39,081 bases of DNA from assembly GCA_018648805.1 (NCBI GenBank), contig JABGQM010000041.1, positions 1 to 39,081 on the forward strand, given 5' to 3'. The notes under the pieces were generated by a model. The model was not told the origin of the DNA, ran no database searches, and saw only the letters and a program-made list of their open reading frames with translations. Numbering within the stretch: position 1 is the stretch's first letter; each line of letters begins with the position of its first letter. This DNA is from Verrucomicrobiota bacterium. Lineage in GTDB: Bacteria > Verrucomicrobiota > Kiritimatiellia > UBA8416 > JABMPJ01. The position numbers were made by a program, and so were the translations under genes. Positions 16,818-25,032 of the stretch are shown piece after piece.

Positions 16818-16990
16818 CTTCCGGAATTAGCGGGGTGTCCTATATTGATAGATGCGCCATGACTGACGACGAGCGGAGATCGAGTAAGCAGTTCGGATAC
16901 ACTTAATCGCCAGACTTAACCGGCCTGTCTGAGAGTGTATGTGCATATAGACCAATGGCAAACACCCCGGAAATTCCGGAAGGGCCGTAA
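16818..16990. mobile_element. Fold-back family F, collapsed copy
   Basis: The left end is CCTTCCGGAATTAGCGGGGT and the right end is ACACCCCGGAAATTCCGGAA, so the ends are near-perfect inverse copies. Inside, GAGTAAGCAGTTCGG is followed at once by ATACACTTAATCG, and then by AGAGTGTATGTGCATATAG. The copy at 26967 has the same flanking order but about 130 bp of iterated arms between CAGTTCGG and ATACACTTA. The right end abuts the mannosidase start region, so its ribosome site (AGGG) may derive from the element. Confidence 0.65.
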
Positions 16991-17004
16991 AGAATAGGGC
17001 ACAT

Positions 17005-19473
17005 ATGAAGAAGCAGTCTTTGAATGGGACGTGGCGGTTGAGCGAAGTGAACAGCACGTCATCGATTCCCGCCAAGGTGCCGGGCGATGTGCATAGAGCT
17101 TTGTTGGATGCCAAGAAAATTCCTGATCCGTTTTACCGGGACAATGAGAATGATCTGCATTGGATTGGGGAGACTGACTGGGAATACACGCGGTCGTTCA
17201 AGGTTTCCGCCCGGCTTTCAGGCATGGATAAGGTTCTATTGTGCTGCAAGGGCATTGATACCTTGGGCACGGTAATGTTGAACGGAAAGACCGTGGGCAC
17301 CTGTGACAACATGTTTCGTGACTGGGAGTGGGACGTCAAAGAGTTGCTTGTGGTGGGTGAGAATCGAATCAGCATTCGTTTGGATCAGACCAAATCCTAT
17401 CTCAAGAACAAGCAAAAGGAGCATCCGATTTTTCCGTATGATACGGATCGCCCTTGGAAGCATCATCAAGGCCATCTCAGAAAGCAGCCGTGCAACTATG
17501 GTTGGGATTGGGGAATTACGGCGATCACCTGTGGCATCTGGCGTGATATTGAACTGGTTGGGTTCAATCGGGCGCGTTTGCGGGATGTGCGCATTGATCA
17601 GAGCCATGTCGAGGGTCGCGTTGAACTGAGTGTTCTCGCCCAGGCAGAGAAGCTCGGCGCGGGCAAGTTGTCTGTTCACGTCACGGTTTCCAGAAAGGGC
17701 AAAGAGGTGGCGACCGGCGATGTGCCGATCAAGGGCAAGGGCGCATCCGTGGCATTGGTTGTCGAACATCCTGACGTGTGGTGGCCGGCGGGCATGGGGG
17801 ATCAGCCGCTCTATGACGTGAGTGTCACATTGCGCGATGCGGCGGGTGTGGCAATCGATCAGCAGGCCCTGCGGATCGGGTTGCGCACGTTGGGTTTGGA
17901 CCGGCACAAGGATCAGTGGGGCGAATCGTTTCAGTTCGTGGCCAACGGTGTGGCGTTCTTTGCCAAGGGTGCGAATTGGATTCCGGCGGACGCCATCCAG
18001 GCGCGTGTGAAGACGAGTGACTATCGTCGCCTCGTCCAGGATGCGGCTGATGTGAATATGAATATGTTACGCGTGTGGGGAGGCGGTGTTTATGAGGATG
18101 ATGCCTTCTATGCGATATGTGACGAGTTGGGGATTTGTGTCTGGCAGGATTTCATGTTTGCCGGCTCGGTTGTCCCCACGTTTGACAAGGCGTATATGGC
18201 CAGCGTGACGTGCGAGGTCGAAGACAATGTCCGTCGTCTTCGGCATCATTCTTGCATCGCCCTTTGGTCTGGCAACAATGAGATGGAGCAGAGCTACGTT
18301 GGGCCGGGCAAGATGGCGTGGGAGGACTATAAGGGGTTGTTTGACACGCTGATTCCCAAGATCTTGGGCCGTTGTGATCCACAACGCGACTATTGGCCAT
18401 CCAGTCCGCATACCCCGCATGGAGATCGGGCCGTCTTCAATGACCCCACGTGTGGCGATTCGCATCTCTGGGACGTATGGCATGGCAGGCAGCCATTTGA
18501 GTGGTACCGTACGAGTGAGCACCGGTTCTGCAGTGAGTTCGGCTTTCAGTCGTTTCCGGAGCCCAAGACGGCCTATACTTACACCGAGCCCCAAGATCGA
18601 AGCATTACGTCGTATATCATGGAACATCACCAGCGCAGCCCGGTGGGCAACGCGTTGATCATGCACTACATGTTGGAGTGGTTCCAGATGCCGGTGGGAT
18701 TTGAAATGACGCTTTGGGCGTCTCAGATCCAGCAGGGCGAGAGCATGAAGTATGCGATTGAGCACTGGCGGCGGAATCAGCCGCGGTCCATGGGTGCCTT
18801 GTACTGGCAGCTCAATGATGTGTGGCCGGTCGCGAGCTGGGCCTCGATTGACTATCATGGCCGCTGGAAAGCGCTGCACTACATGGCCCGAAACTTCTTT
18901 GCGCCGCACCTTGTGTCCGGGGTGGAGGATCATGACAAGGGCACGGTTGAGGTCCATGTTACCAGCGACTGCATGGCGGCCACGGCCGGCACGGTTAACT
19001 GGGTGGTCACCGATGTGAGTGGCAAGCGGCTGGCGCAAGGGTCGAAAGAGGTTCGCATGGCGGCTCACGCCAGTCGCAAAGCCACCACGCTGAAGCTGAA
19101 GGATGTGCTTGCTGAGGTGGGTGTGCGCGATGTGATTGTGTGGTTGGCGTTGAAGGTAGGGCGCAGGACGGTGTCAACGAATCTGGTCACCTTTTCCAAG
19201 CCGAAGCACTTGGACCTGCTTAAGCCTCAGATCACGACACAGATCTGCGCGGGTAAGGACCCGTCATTCAAGGTGACGCTGAAAACCAAGCGTCCGGCTT
19301 TGTGGGCGTGGCTGTCGTTGGACCGTGCGGATATCCGTTGTTCGGACAACTTCGTCCACGTGCGGCCTGGCGTGGCGACGACGATCATGGTAACGCCGGG
19401 ACGTCAAATGACCATGGGGCAGTTCAAGAAGCAGCTTCGGGTCCAGAGTCTGTACGACACTTACAATCAGTGA
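17005..19473 (+). CDS. GH2 family beta-mannosidase
   Basis: An 822-residue exo-beta-mannosidase that releases mannose from the non-reducing ends of manno-oligosaccharides. The N-terminal sugar-binding domain (LNGTWRLSEV through PCNYGWDWG) is typical of beta-mannosidases, followed by the immunoglobulin-like domain and the catalytic barrel. The acid/base is E426 in WSGNNEME and the nucleophile is E511 in CSEFGFQSFPE. GALYWQLNDVWPVASWASID is the usual late barrel motif. Length is normal. No signal peptide, so it should act on imported oligosaccharides. Only a weak ribosome site (AGGG) precedes the ATG, close to the end of a fold-back element. Codon use has more T and G at third positions than its neighbours, a mild hint of separate origin. 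Confidence 0.93.
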   Translation: MKKQSLNGTWRLSEVNSTSSIPAKVPGDVHRALLDAKKIPDPFYRDNENDLHWIGETDWEYTRSFKVSARLSGMDKVLLCCKGIDTLGTVMLNGKTVGTCDNMFRDWEWDVKELLVVGENRISIRLDQTKSYLKNKQKEHPIFPYDTDRPWKHHQGHLRKQPCNYGWDWGITAITCGIWRDIELVGFNRARLRDVRIDQSHVEGRVELSVLAQAEKLGAGKLSVHVTVSRKGKEVATGDVPIKGKGASVALVVEHPDVWWPAGMGDQPLYDVSVTLRDAAGVAIDQQALRIGLRTLGLDRHKDQWGESFQFVANGVAFFAKGANWIPADAIQARVKTSDYRRLVQDAADVNMNMLRVWGGGVYEDDAFYAICDELGICVWQDFMFAGSVVPTFDKAYMASVTCEVEDNVRRLRHHSCIALWSGNNEMEQSYVGPGKMAWEDYKGLFDTLIPKILGRCDPQRDYWPSSPHTPHGDRAVFNDPTCGDSHLWDVWHGRQPFEWYRTSEHRFCSEFGFQSFPEPKTAYTYTEPQDRSITSYIMEHHQRSPVGNALIMHYMLEWFQMPVGFEMTLWASQIQQGESMKYAIEHWRRNQPRSMGALYWQLNDVWPVASWASIDYHGRWKALHYMARNFFAPHLVSGVEDHDKGTVEVHVTSDCMAATAGTVNWVVTDVSGKRLAQGSKEVRMAAHASRKATTLKLKDVLAEVGVRDVIVWLALKVGRRTVSTNLVTFSKPKHLDLLKPQITTQICAGKDPSFKVTLKTKRPALWAWLSLDRADIRCSDNFVHVRPGVATTIMVTPGRQMTMGQFKKQLRVQSLYDTYNQ

Positions 19474-19481
19474 GGGGCAGG

Positions 19482-19543
19482 GGGAAGGATGAAGGATGAG
19501 GGGGCAGGGATCAGGAGGCAGGAATCAGGAGTCAGGAAAACAA
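19482..19543. repeat. Purine-rich heptad array (CAGGAAT units), single arm
   Basis: Successive heptads such as GAAGGAT, GAAGGAT, CAGGGAT, CAGGAGG, CAGGAAT, CAGGAGT, CAGGAAA keep a 7-bp register over about 60 bp. No complementary arm was found nearby. It begins right after the mannosidase stop. Confidence 0.6.
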
Positions 19544-19554
19544 GTACAGGGTCC

Positions 19555-19822
19555 CGTCCTGAAATAGGTTGTCACTGGGAAGGCAGGAGAACAGTCTAAG
19601 ATCGTTTCAGTTCACGACAAAGTTCACGGAATAGTTAAGCGGGATAGTTTACGACGAAGTTCACGGAATAGTAGAATCTCTGCCTGCATCGTGAACTTTA
19701 TCGTAAACTGAAACGAAACTAACTATCTCGTGAACTTTGTCGAGAACTGCTTCGAATGTGCCGTGTGCCAGCGATATGGAGCTCTTGATGGTACATGCGA
19801 GTGACAACTTAAGATCAGGACG
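19555..19822. repeat. Fold-back with 12-bp iterated arms (AGTTCACGACAA units) inside an outer inverted repeat
   Basis: The outer shell is CGTCCTGAAATAGGTTGTCA (19555-19574) against AGTGACAACTTAAGATCAGG (19800-19819), an imperfect inverse pair. The outer sequence resembles insertion-sequence ends. The inner left arm (about 19608-19675) has 12-bp units AGTTCACGACAA, AGTTCACGGAAT, AGTTTACGACGA. The right arm (19690-19748) carries CGTGAACTTTATCG, CGTAAACTG and CGTGAACTTTGTCG. It fills the gap between the mannosidase and the sialidase. Confidence 0.7.
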
Positions 19823-19961
19823 ACACCTGCTCTAGCCTAGAATGGCTCTTTTCGGTTGCGTCCGGGGTGGGGGACATACTATCAGATAAATGGAAGAATC
19901 AGGAAGCACCACGGTGGGCTGCCTGAGACGTTACGGAATACGACCAAAAGGAGACGATGTG

Positions 19962-21281
19962 ATGAAGACGACGACGAGAAGCCAAGCCTTTCTACTGACA
20001 GCGGCGATTACACTGGGTATCACGTGCGCCGCACAGGCCGCGGAGCCGAAGATGACCGATACGTATATCTTCGAACACTCCACCGCGACCAACGAGGCAG
20101 GGAAGGCGGTTACGACGTTCTACCGCATCCCTTCCCTGGTGACCGCTAAGGACGGCACTCTGCTTGCGTTCTGCAACGGCCGCGTCGGCAACGCCAAAGA
20201 TCATTGTCCCTACCAGACCATCGTACTGCGTCGCTCCAAGGACAACGGCAAGACGTGGGAACCGCTCCAGGTCATCTTCGACAAGCCTGGCTGGCTCTGC
20301 TACATGGGCGCTGCGGTTGTGGACGACGCAACGGGACACATCTTCCTGGACCTCAACCCCATGCCCCGCACGAAGGAAGCGAAGGACGCGTACGTGGCGA
20401 CTCGTCCTGCCGAGGAACAGTCTGAGTACAAGGAAGGCAAGTGGGAGCTGCTCCCCGCCGAGGGACGCGGACTTATTGTCAGCAAGGACAACGGCGTCAC
20501 CTGGAAGGAGCTGAAGATAGGCGAGGACTTCCAGATCGAGCCGAACGTCGCCGGCCGCTTCTCCTCGGGCTGTGGATCGGACGCCGGTTTCACCCTCCGG
20601 TACGGTCCAAAGAAAGGCCGCATCCTCTACATTGGCCGCACCCATGGCCCGGCACTGACTGAGGACGGCAAGCCTGAAGATAACGAGGACGGCACCCCCA
20701 AGTTCATCGGCCGCAACCAGGTTGTCTACAGCGACGACCACGGCAAGACCTGGAAGCACGGCGGATACGTGAATCCACACACGGGCGAAGGCTGCATCGT
20801 CGAACTGCCCGATGGTTCGCTCTACGCCAACTCGCGCACCGGCGGCCCGCGGCTGGAAGCGCGCAGCTTCGATGGTGGCGAGACGTTTGCTTTCAAGACC
20901 TTTAAGACGTCCGACACGCTACACGATATGTTGGGAGGCACCGCCGCGGCCCTGCTCGGCATTCCGGAAGCATCATGGGGTCGCGATGCCGTGATCTTCA
21001 GCAACCAGAGCTTCCACAAAGAGGGCAATACCAAATGGAGCATCTGGAACCGCAAGGAGCTGATGATCAGTCTCTCTGTTGACGGCTGCAAAACCTGGCC
21101 CGTCCGGAAACTCATCTACGAAGGCGCGACCGGCTACTCGTCGACAGCTCTCACCCAAGAAGGCGAAGTCGTCGTGCTCTACGAGAAGGGCAAAGGCCAC
21201 TATCGCGACACCGGCCTCTCGGTTGTCATCTTCAACAAGGAATGGCTGCTCGACGGCAAGGATATCAGCGATCTGAAGTGA
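19962..21281 (+). CDS. Exported sialidase/neuraminidase-like enzyme (GH33-type, BNR repeats)
   Basis: A 439-residue secreted protein. The ATG at 19962 has AAAGGAG 8 nt upstream; an upstream in-frame ATG would remove the signal peptide from the N-terminus. Residues 1-28 are a signal peptide ending AAQAAE. FYRIPSLV is the RIP motif of exo-sialidases. Five Asp-box repeats (S-x-D-x-G-x-T-W type) are visible: SKDNGKTWE, SKDNGVTWK, SDDHGKTWK, SFDGGETFA and the degenerate SVDGCKTWP. It should fold as a six-bladed propeller and hydrolyse terminal sialic acids or similar residues outside the cytoplasm. No sialate catabolic genes are in the window, so a related sugar is possible. It converges with the gene at 21321 across a 39-bp gap. 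Confidence 0.85.
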   Translation: MKTTTRSQAFLLTAAITLGITCAAQAAEPKMTDTYIFEHSTATNEAGKAVTTFYRIPSLVTAKDGTLLAFCNGRVGNAKDHCPYQTIVLRRSKDNGKTWEPLQVIFDKPGWLCYMGAAVVDDATGHIFLDLNPMPRTKEAKDAYVATRPAEEQSEYKEGKWELLPAEGRGLIVSKDNGVTWKELKIGEDFQIEPNVAGRFSSGCGSDAGFTLRYGPKKGRILYIGRTHGPALTEDGKPEDNEDGTPKFIGRNQVVYSDDHGKTWKHGGYVNPHTGEGCIVELPDGSLYANSRTGGPRLEARSFDGGETFAFKTFKTSDTLHDMLGGTAAALLGIPEASWGRDAVIFSNQSFHKEGNTKWSIWNRKELMISLSVDGCKTWPVRKLIYEGATGYSSTALTQEGEVVVLYEKGKGHYRDTGLSVVIFNKEWLLDGKDISDLK

Positions 21282-21320
21282 GCATTGCGATCCATAGAGC
21301 GTTCGTCGGAACGGGCGGGC

Positions 21321-22865
21321 TCAGCGGATGGTTACGTTGTGGACGAACGCGTTGATCTGCATCTGACTCAGGGAGTCCAGCCTTTCGTCGCCGATCGTGA
21401 TGTCCTCGAAGGTGATGTCCCGGATGTGACTCTTCTCCGATGCGCCCCGGATTCCGATCATCTCGGCTGGCGAGTCAAGCAGCTCTGTATAGTAGGTTCT
21501 GTATTTGGTGGCCTCTGGGGGGAACGACTCGAGCGCCTCGGCGCTGGGCTTCTCCAGTAGATGGATATCGCGGAAGGTGACATCGTGGATACTCCCGAGA
21601 TTTTTGTCCACCGTCCACCACGTCTCGCAGATACGTAGATCGACGATCGCCTTGAAGCTGCGCTCGATCCGAATGGCTTCGAAGCGCATGTGGCTAACAT
21701 CGGCTTTGTCGCTGACGAGGATTCCGATAACGCCCTGATGGCAGGGATGCGTCGCGTGGATCACATCGCAGTTGCGGATGGTGACGTTGGAGATCGGCTT
21801 GCGCGTTTCGTAGGTGGTCCCAAACGCATACCCCCAGTCGCTCCAGATGACGCAGTTCTCGACGAGCACGTTGTTCACCTCGCCGCCGGGCAGTTCGCTG
21901 TCGGGCTCGACCAGAAAACAATCTCTATTGCCGGTGTCCATGGCTTTGATGGCAATGCCGTCGTCGCGATTGCGAAGGAAACAGTTGCGAATCACGACAT
22001 CGCAGCTGGATATGGTGTTGATCCCGTCGGAATTGTAGAACGCGCTGATCTGCTTGATGTTCTCGACGCGGCAGTTCTGGCATCGGTAGAGGCTTAGCGT
22101 CCAGCAGGTGGCGCCGATCAGCGTGATGCCCTCGATCTGCACATCGGTGCATCGGTTCATGCTGATGGGGTTCTTGCGGACGTGGTCGGCGGCCAACGCG
22201 GTGGTGTCGATCACCCCTCGGCCCCGGATGGTTACATTCTGGGCATCCCACGCGCTGACGAAATGATGCAGGTGCCGAAGCTCGTAGTCGGGACTTGGCT
22301 CGATCCGTTCGAACGGCTCCTTCTCGCCGACGGTGGCGCGGAGCACAGCTCCAGGCGCGAGGTAGAGCGTCTGGTTGCTTTCCAGCACGATCTGCGGGGT
22401 CTCATGCACTCCCGGGCCTATGAACAGCACGTCCGGGTCGTCGGGGTCGGGGACATTCTCTTCCGGTAAGTCCGCGAAAATGTGCAACACGTGGCCCGCG
22501 TCGCCATGCGCCTCCACGGAGACCTGTTGTCCGGGGCGGATCGTGAATTCGAGGGTGTCGTCGCTGACCCTCGGACTGATGTGGTAGGAGAGGGGGCGAA
22601 TCGTGGGTTCGATGATGGCGCGTTTGCACCGGACCTGGACCGTCATGGGCTGATCGGTTGTCACATGGGCGAAGGAGGCATAGTTGAGCGAGAACCGCTT
22701 GGTCACCGCAGGTCCGACGCCATAGGGGCCCGGCTGGGCTACCGTCAGGGGATCGCGCCAGTTGTAGACGTAGGAAAGGTGGCAGGGAATCGTTTCGCCG
22801 TTGACGTTCAAGTCGAAATCATCGGAGGGCACAAGCAAAGGGTTCGGTTGGGTCTTGAGTCGCAT
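21321..22865 (-). CDS. GH28-like right-handed beta-helix glycosidase
   Basis: A 514-residue protein. Residues 1-170 look like the N-terminal beta-sandwich that precedes the helix in some bacterial polygalacturonase-like and GH49-like enzymes (HIFADLPEENVPDPDDPDV, then FIGPGVHE). Residues 170-500 are a parallel beta-helix with repeated NVTIRG, NVLVEN, NVTIRN and DITFED coils. FYNSDGIN and RNRDDGIAIK carry the aspartates expected of GH28. The usual GHG and RIK blocks are not evident; CHQGVIGI is in the place where GHG is expected. No signal peptide. AAAGGA precedes the ATG by 7-8 nt. A pectin or uronan oligosaccharide hydrolase is likely, but the specificity is unknown. Confidence 0.78.
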   Translation of the reverse strand: MRLKTQPNPLLVPSDDFDLNVNGETIPCHLSYVYNWRDPLTVAQPGPYGVGPAVTKRFSLNYASFAHVTTDQPMTVQVRCKRAIIEPTIRPLSYHISPRVSDDTLEFTIRPGQQVSVEAHGDAGHVLHIFADLPEENVPDPDDPDVLFIGPGVHETPQIVLESNQTLYLAPGAVLRATVGEKEPFERIEPSPDYELRHLHHFVSAWDAQNVTIRGRGVIDTTALAADHVRKNPISMNRCTDVQIEGITLIGATCWTLSLYRCQNCRVENIKQISAFYNSDGINTISSCDVVIRNCFLRNRDDGIAIKAMDTGNRDCFLVEPDSELPGGEVNNVLVENCVIWSDWGYAFGTTYETRKPISNVTIRNCDVIHATHPCHQGVIGILVSDKADVSHMRFEAIRIERSFKAIVDLRICETWWTVDKNLGSIHDVTFRDIHLLEKPSAEALESFPPEATKYRTYYTELLDSPAEMIGIRGASEKSHIRDITFEDITIGDERLDSLSQMQINAFVHNVTIR

Positions 22866-23256
22866 CGGTGGGTCCTTTTACCTGATCCATTCATGGAGCT
22901 CGAGTTCGACGCGTATTGGAGCACCGACCCACAGGAAACTCAACCGCGAATTTCACTACCATCCCATAAGCCATCATTCTGGCACACAAGACCCCGATTT
23001 CATTAACACTTCCGCCGACCGGCACCCAACGTGCATTCGAGAATTCAAGACTCCGTGGTTAATCTTCCCCCTTCTTATGGGACGCTACTGCGCGAATTTA
23101 ACTGATGACACGGATGGTGTGGCCCTGGGAATACCCGCCTCGGTAACGATAGGTATTGTATTGCTCGCTGTGAGGGTGATGGCGTAGGCTTTGCCGCTGT
23201 TACCGTGCAGCTGCATCTATATATCCCGTTAGAGATACGTAAAGGAGACAAGCCTA
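22866..23256. other. Divergent intergenic region with long-spaced dyads
   Basis: This 391-bp gap lies between the GH28-like gene (minus) and the sulfatase (plus). TCCCATAAG (22962-22970) is repeated in inverse as CTTATGGGA (23074-23082), a perfect 9-bp dyad with a long spacer. GGTAAC and GTTACC form another pair near 23141 and 23198. Promoters for both genes must be here. No gene or riboswitch was recognised. Confidence 0.4.
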
Positions 23257-24636
23257 GTGATGCGCGAACCAACCGATCAGCCTAATATTATTCTCATCAA
23301 TTGTGACGACCTCGGGTATGGCGACGTGGGGTGCTATGGGTCCGAGATCAATGCCACACCCTTTCTGGATAGAATGGCCGCAGAGGGCATGCGGTTCACG
23401 GATTTCTATATGGCCTCGCCCGTGTGCTCGCCCAGCCGCGGTGCCATGATGACCGGCTGCTATCCACCCCGCATCGGGTTTGGCTCATTTGAGGGGGATT
23501 GTGTTCTGTTTCCTGGGCAGGGCGTCGGGTTGGCCCCCGAGGAAATCACGGTTGCCACGCTCTTGAAGGAGCGTGGCTATTCGACCATGCTCGTCGGCAA
23601 GTGGCACTGCGGTGACCAGCCGGAGTTTCTGCCGACTCGCCATGGTTTCGATCACTACTTCGGCATCCCATTCAGCAACGACATGGGGCGTCACCAGAAT
23701 AGGGGAAAGCAATTCCCGCCGCTGCCGCTGCTGCACGACGAGGAGGTCGTCGAGGAGCAGCCCGAGCAGGAGGGGCTAACCGAACGCTACGTTGAACACG
23801 CCGTCCGGTTCGTCCGCAAGAACCAGACCAAGCCGTTCTTCCTCTACCTGGCGCACATGCATGTGCATCGACCGATTCTGGTCTCTCGACGCTTCACCGA
23901 GCGCGCGCAGAACGGTCGCTATGGCGCTGCGGTCGAGTGTATTGACTGGGCCGCAGGCGCACTGTTTCATGAGTTGCGTGAACTGGGACTGGATAAGAAT
24001 ACGCTGGTGGTATTCACCTCTGACAATGGGGCACGCGGCGGGGATCCATGCGGCTGCAATGCTCCGTTGCGCGGTGGTAAGGGCTCCACGTGGGAGGGCG
24101 GACAGCGCCTGCCCTTCATCGCCTGGTGGCCGGGCCGGATTCCGGCCGGCCAGACCTGCGGCGAGCTCACGACCTCTATGGACTTCCTGCCGACGTTTGC
24201 CGGATTGGCCGGCGCAAGGGCGCCGGATGACAGGATCCTGGACGGAAAGGATATTGATCCGCTCCTCATGGGGGAAACCGGCGCCAGCTCTCCGCATGAT
24301 GCGTTTTTCTTCTACATCCGCAACAACCTTGAGGCCGTCCGGTGTGGCAAATGGAAACTGCATGTCCGCAAGCGGGACCAGGAAATGACAGAGCTCTATG
24401 ATCTTGAGGCGGATATCGGCGAAACCAACGACGTGGCCGCACAGCATCCGGACGTTGTCGCTGAGTTGCAGGTACGGCTCCAGGCCTGCCGCGAGGATAT
24501 CGGTGACGAAGCAACCGGTGTCACTGGCGCCAACGTCAGGCCGATTGGCAAGGTCGAGAACCCGCAGCCGCTGACGCAGTTCGATCCGAACTGCCCGTAT
24601 ATGTGGGCCGAGTATGATACGGACGAGGTGGGGTAG
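23257..24636 (+). CDS. Sulfatase (formylglycine-dependent, S1 family)
   Basis: A 459-residue type I sulfatase. The GTG at 23257 (AAAGGAG 9 nt upstream) or the ATG just after it is the start. Metal-binding DD17-18 lies in [10 protein letters not shown]. The maturation motif is CSPSR, with C57 to become formylglycine, followed by [18 protein letters not shown] and [11 protein letters not shown] supply further active-site residues (Lys, His, Asp, Asn). The formylglycine-generating enzyme is not in the window. No signal peptide is visible, unusual for sulfatases acting on external polysaccharide, so it may desulfate imported oligosaccharides. The C-terminal [20 protein letters not shown] block is normal, so the gene looks intact. 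Confidence 0.92.
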   Translation: MMREPTDQPNIILINCDDLGYGDVGCYGSEINATPFLDRMAAEGMRFTDFYMASPVCSPSRGAMMTGCYPPRIGFGSFEGDCVLFPGQGVGLAPEEITVATLLKERGYSTMLVGKWHCGDQPEFLPTRHGFDHYFGIPFSNDMGRHQNRGKQFPPLPLLHDEEVVEEQPEQEGLTERYVEHAVRFVRKNQTKPFFLYLAHMHVHRPILVSRRFTERAQNGRYGAAVECIDWAAGALFHELRELGLDKNTLVVFTSDNGARGGDPCGCNAPLRGGKGSTWEGGQRLPFIAWWPGRIPAGQTCGELTTSMDFLPTFAGLAGARAPDDRILDGKDIDPLLMGETGASSPHDAFFFYIRNNLEAVRCGKWKLHVRKRDQEMTELYDLEADIGETNDVAAQHPDVVAELQVRLQACREDIGDEATGVTGANVRPIGKVENPQPLTQFDPNCPYMWAEYDTDEVG

Positions 24637-24647
24637 GGGGGAATGGT

Positions 24648-24671
24648 ATGTGAGTATGTGGGTGTGAGATA
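24648..24671. repeat. Octad array, single arm
   Basis: TATGTGAG, TATGTGGG, TGTGAGAT are successive octads like those at 11613-11637, without a facing arm. It lies just after the sulfatase stop. Confidence 0.45.
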
Positions 24672-24692
24672 GGTACCCACGTTCTGGCTAAT

Positions 24693-24842
24693 TTCAACGC
24701 CCAACAACCAACATCCAACTCCCAACATTCAAGTTGGAGAACTCCGAAACGATCCTGTAAGTGATTCCTATATAGGATATTGCGGGCGCTCGCGCTTCTT
24801 CCTTGGGCGTTGGTTGTTGGATGTTGGTTGTTGGGTGTTGAA
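24693..24842. repeat. Fold-back with heptad arms (CCAACAT units)
   Basis: Two 40-nt arms (24693-24732 and 24803-24842) are inverse copies, matching at 34 of 40 positions by eye. Each arm is a heptad series: CCAACAA, CCAACAT, CCAACTC, CCAACAT on the left, and TTGGTTG, TTGGATG, TTGGTTG, TTGGGTG on the right. The 70-nt middle has smaller dyads such as CCTATATAGG. A related heptad array without a facing arm is at 38681-38719. Confidence 0.75.
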
Positions 24843-24910
24843 TCTTACGATGGCACGTTCTGTCTAAGCGCCATTCCGGGCTAGGGCTCTGTCTGTTGAC
24901 CGGAGAAAGT

Positions 24911-24933
24911 CGGAATAGTTCCGATAATATCGG
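24911..24933. promoter_or_regulatory. Two overlapping dyads upstream of GH127, candidate operator
   Basis: CGGAATAGTTCCG (24911-24923) and CCGATAATATCGG (24921-24933) are each 5-3-5 dyads. Their centres are 10 bp apart, about one helical turn, and they overlap in CCG. They end 11 bp before the proposed -35. GAAAGTCGG occurs on both sides (24905, 24950). This is the layout of a repressor or activator site; no cognate regulator is in the window. Confidence 0.4.
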
Positions 24934-24944
24934 GTTCTGACCCT

Positions 24945-24973
24945 TTGCAGAAAGTCGGGGTAGGGGATAGTAT
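24945..24973 (+). promoter_or_regulatory. Candidate sigma-70-type promoter for GH127
   Basis: TTGCAG (24945-24950) and TAGTAT (24968-24973) are separated by 17 bp, with the GH127 start 59 bp further on. Found by eye only. Confidence 0.35.
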
Positions 24974-25032
24974 ATTGGGCCGCACGAGCGCGGAATGCGT
25001 GGCTGCACATCTTTAAGAAAAGGGATAGCACT

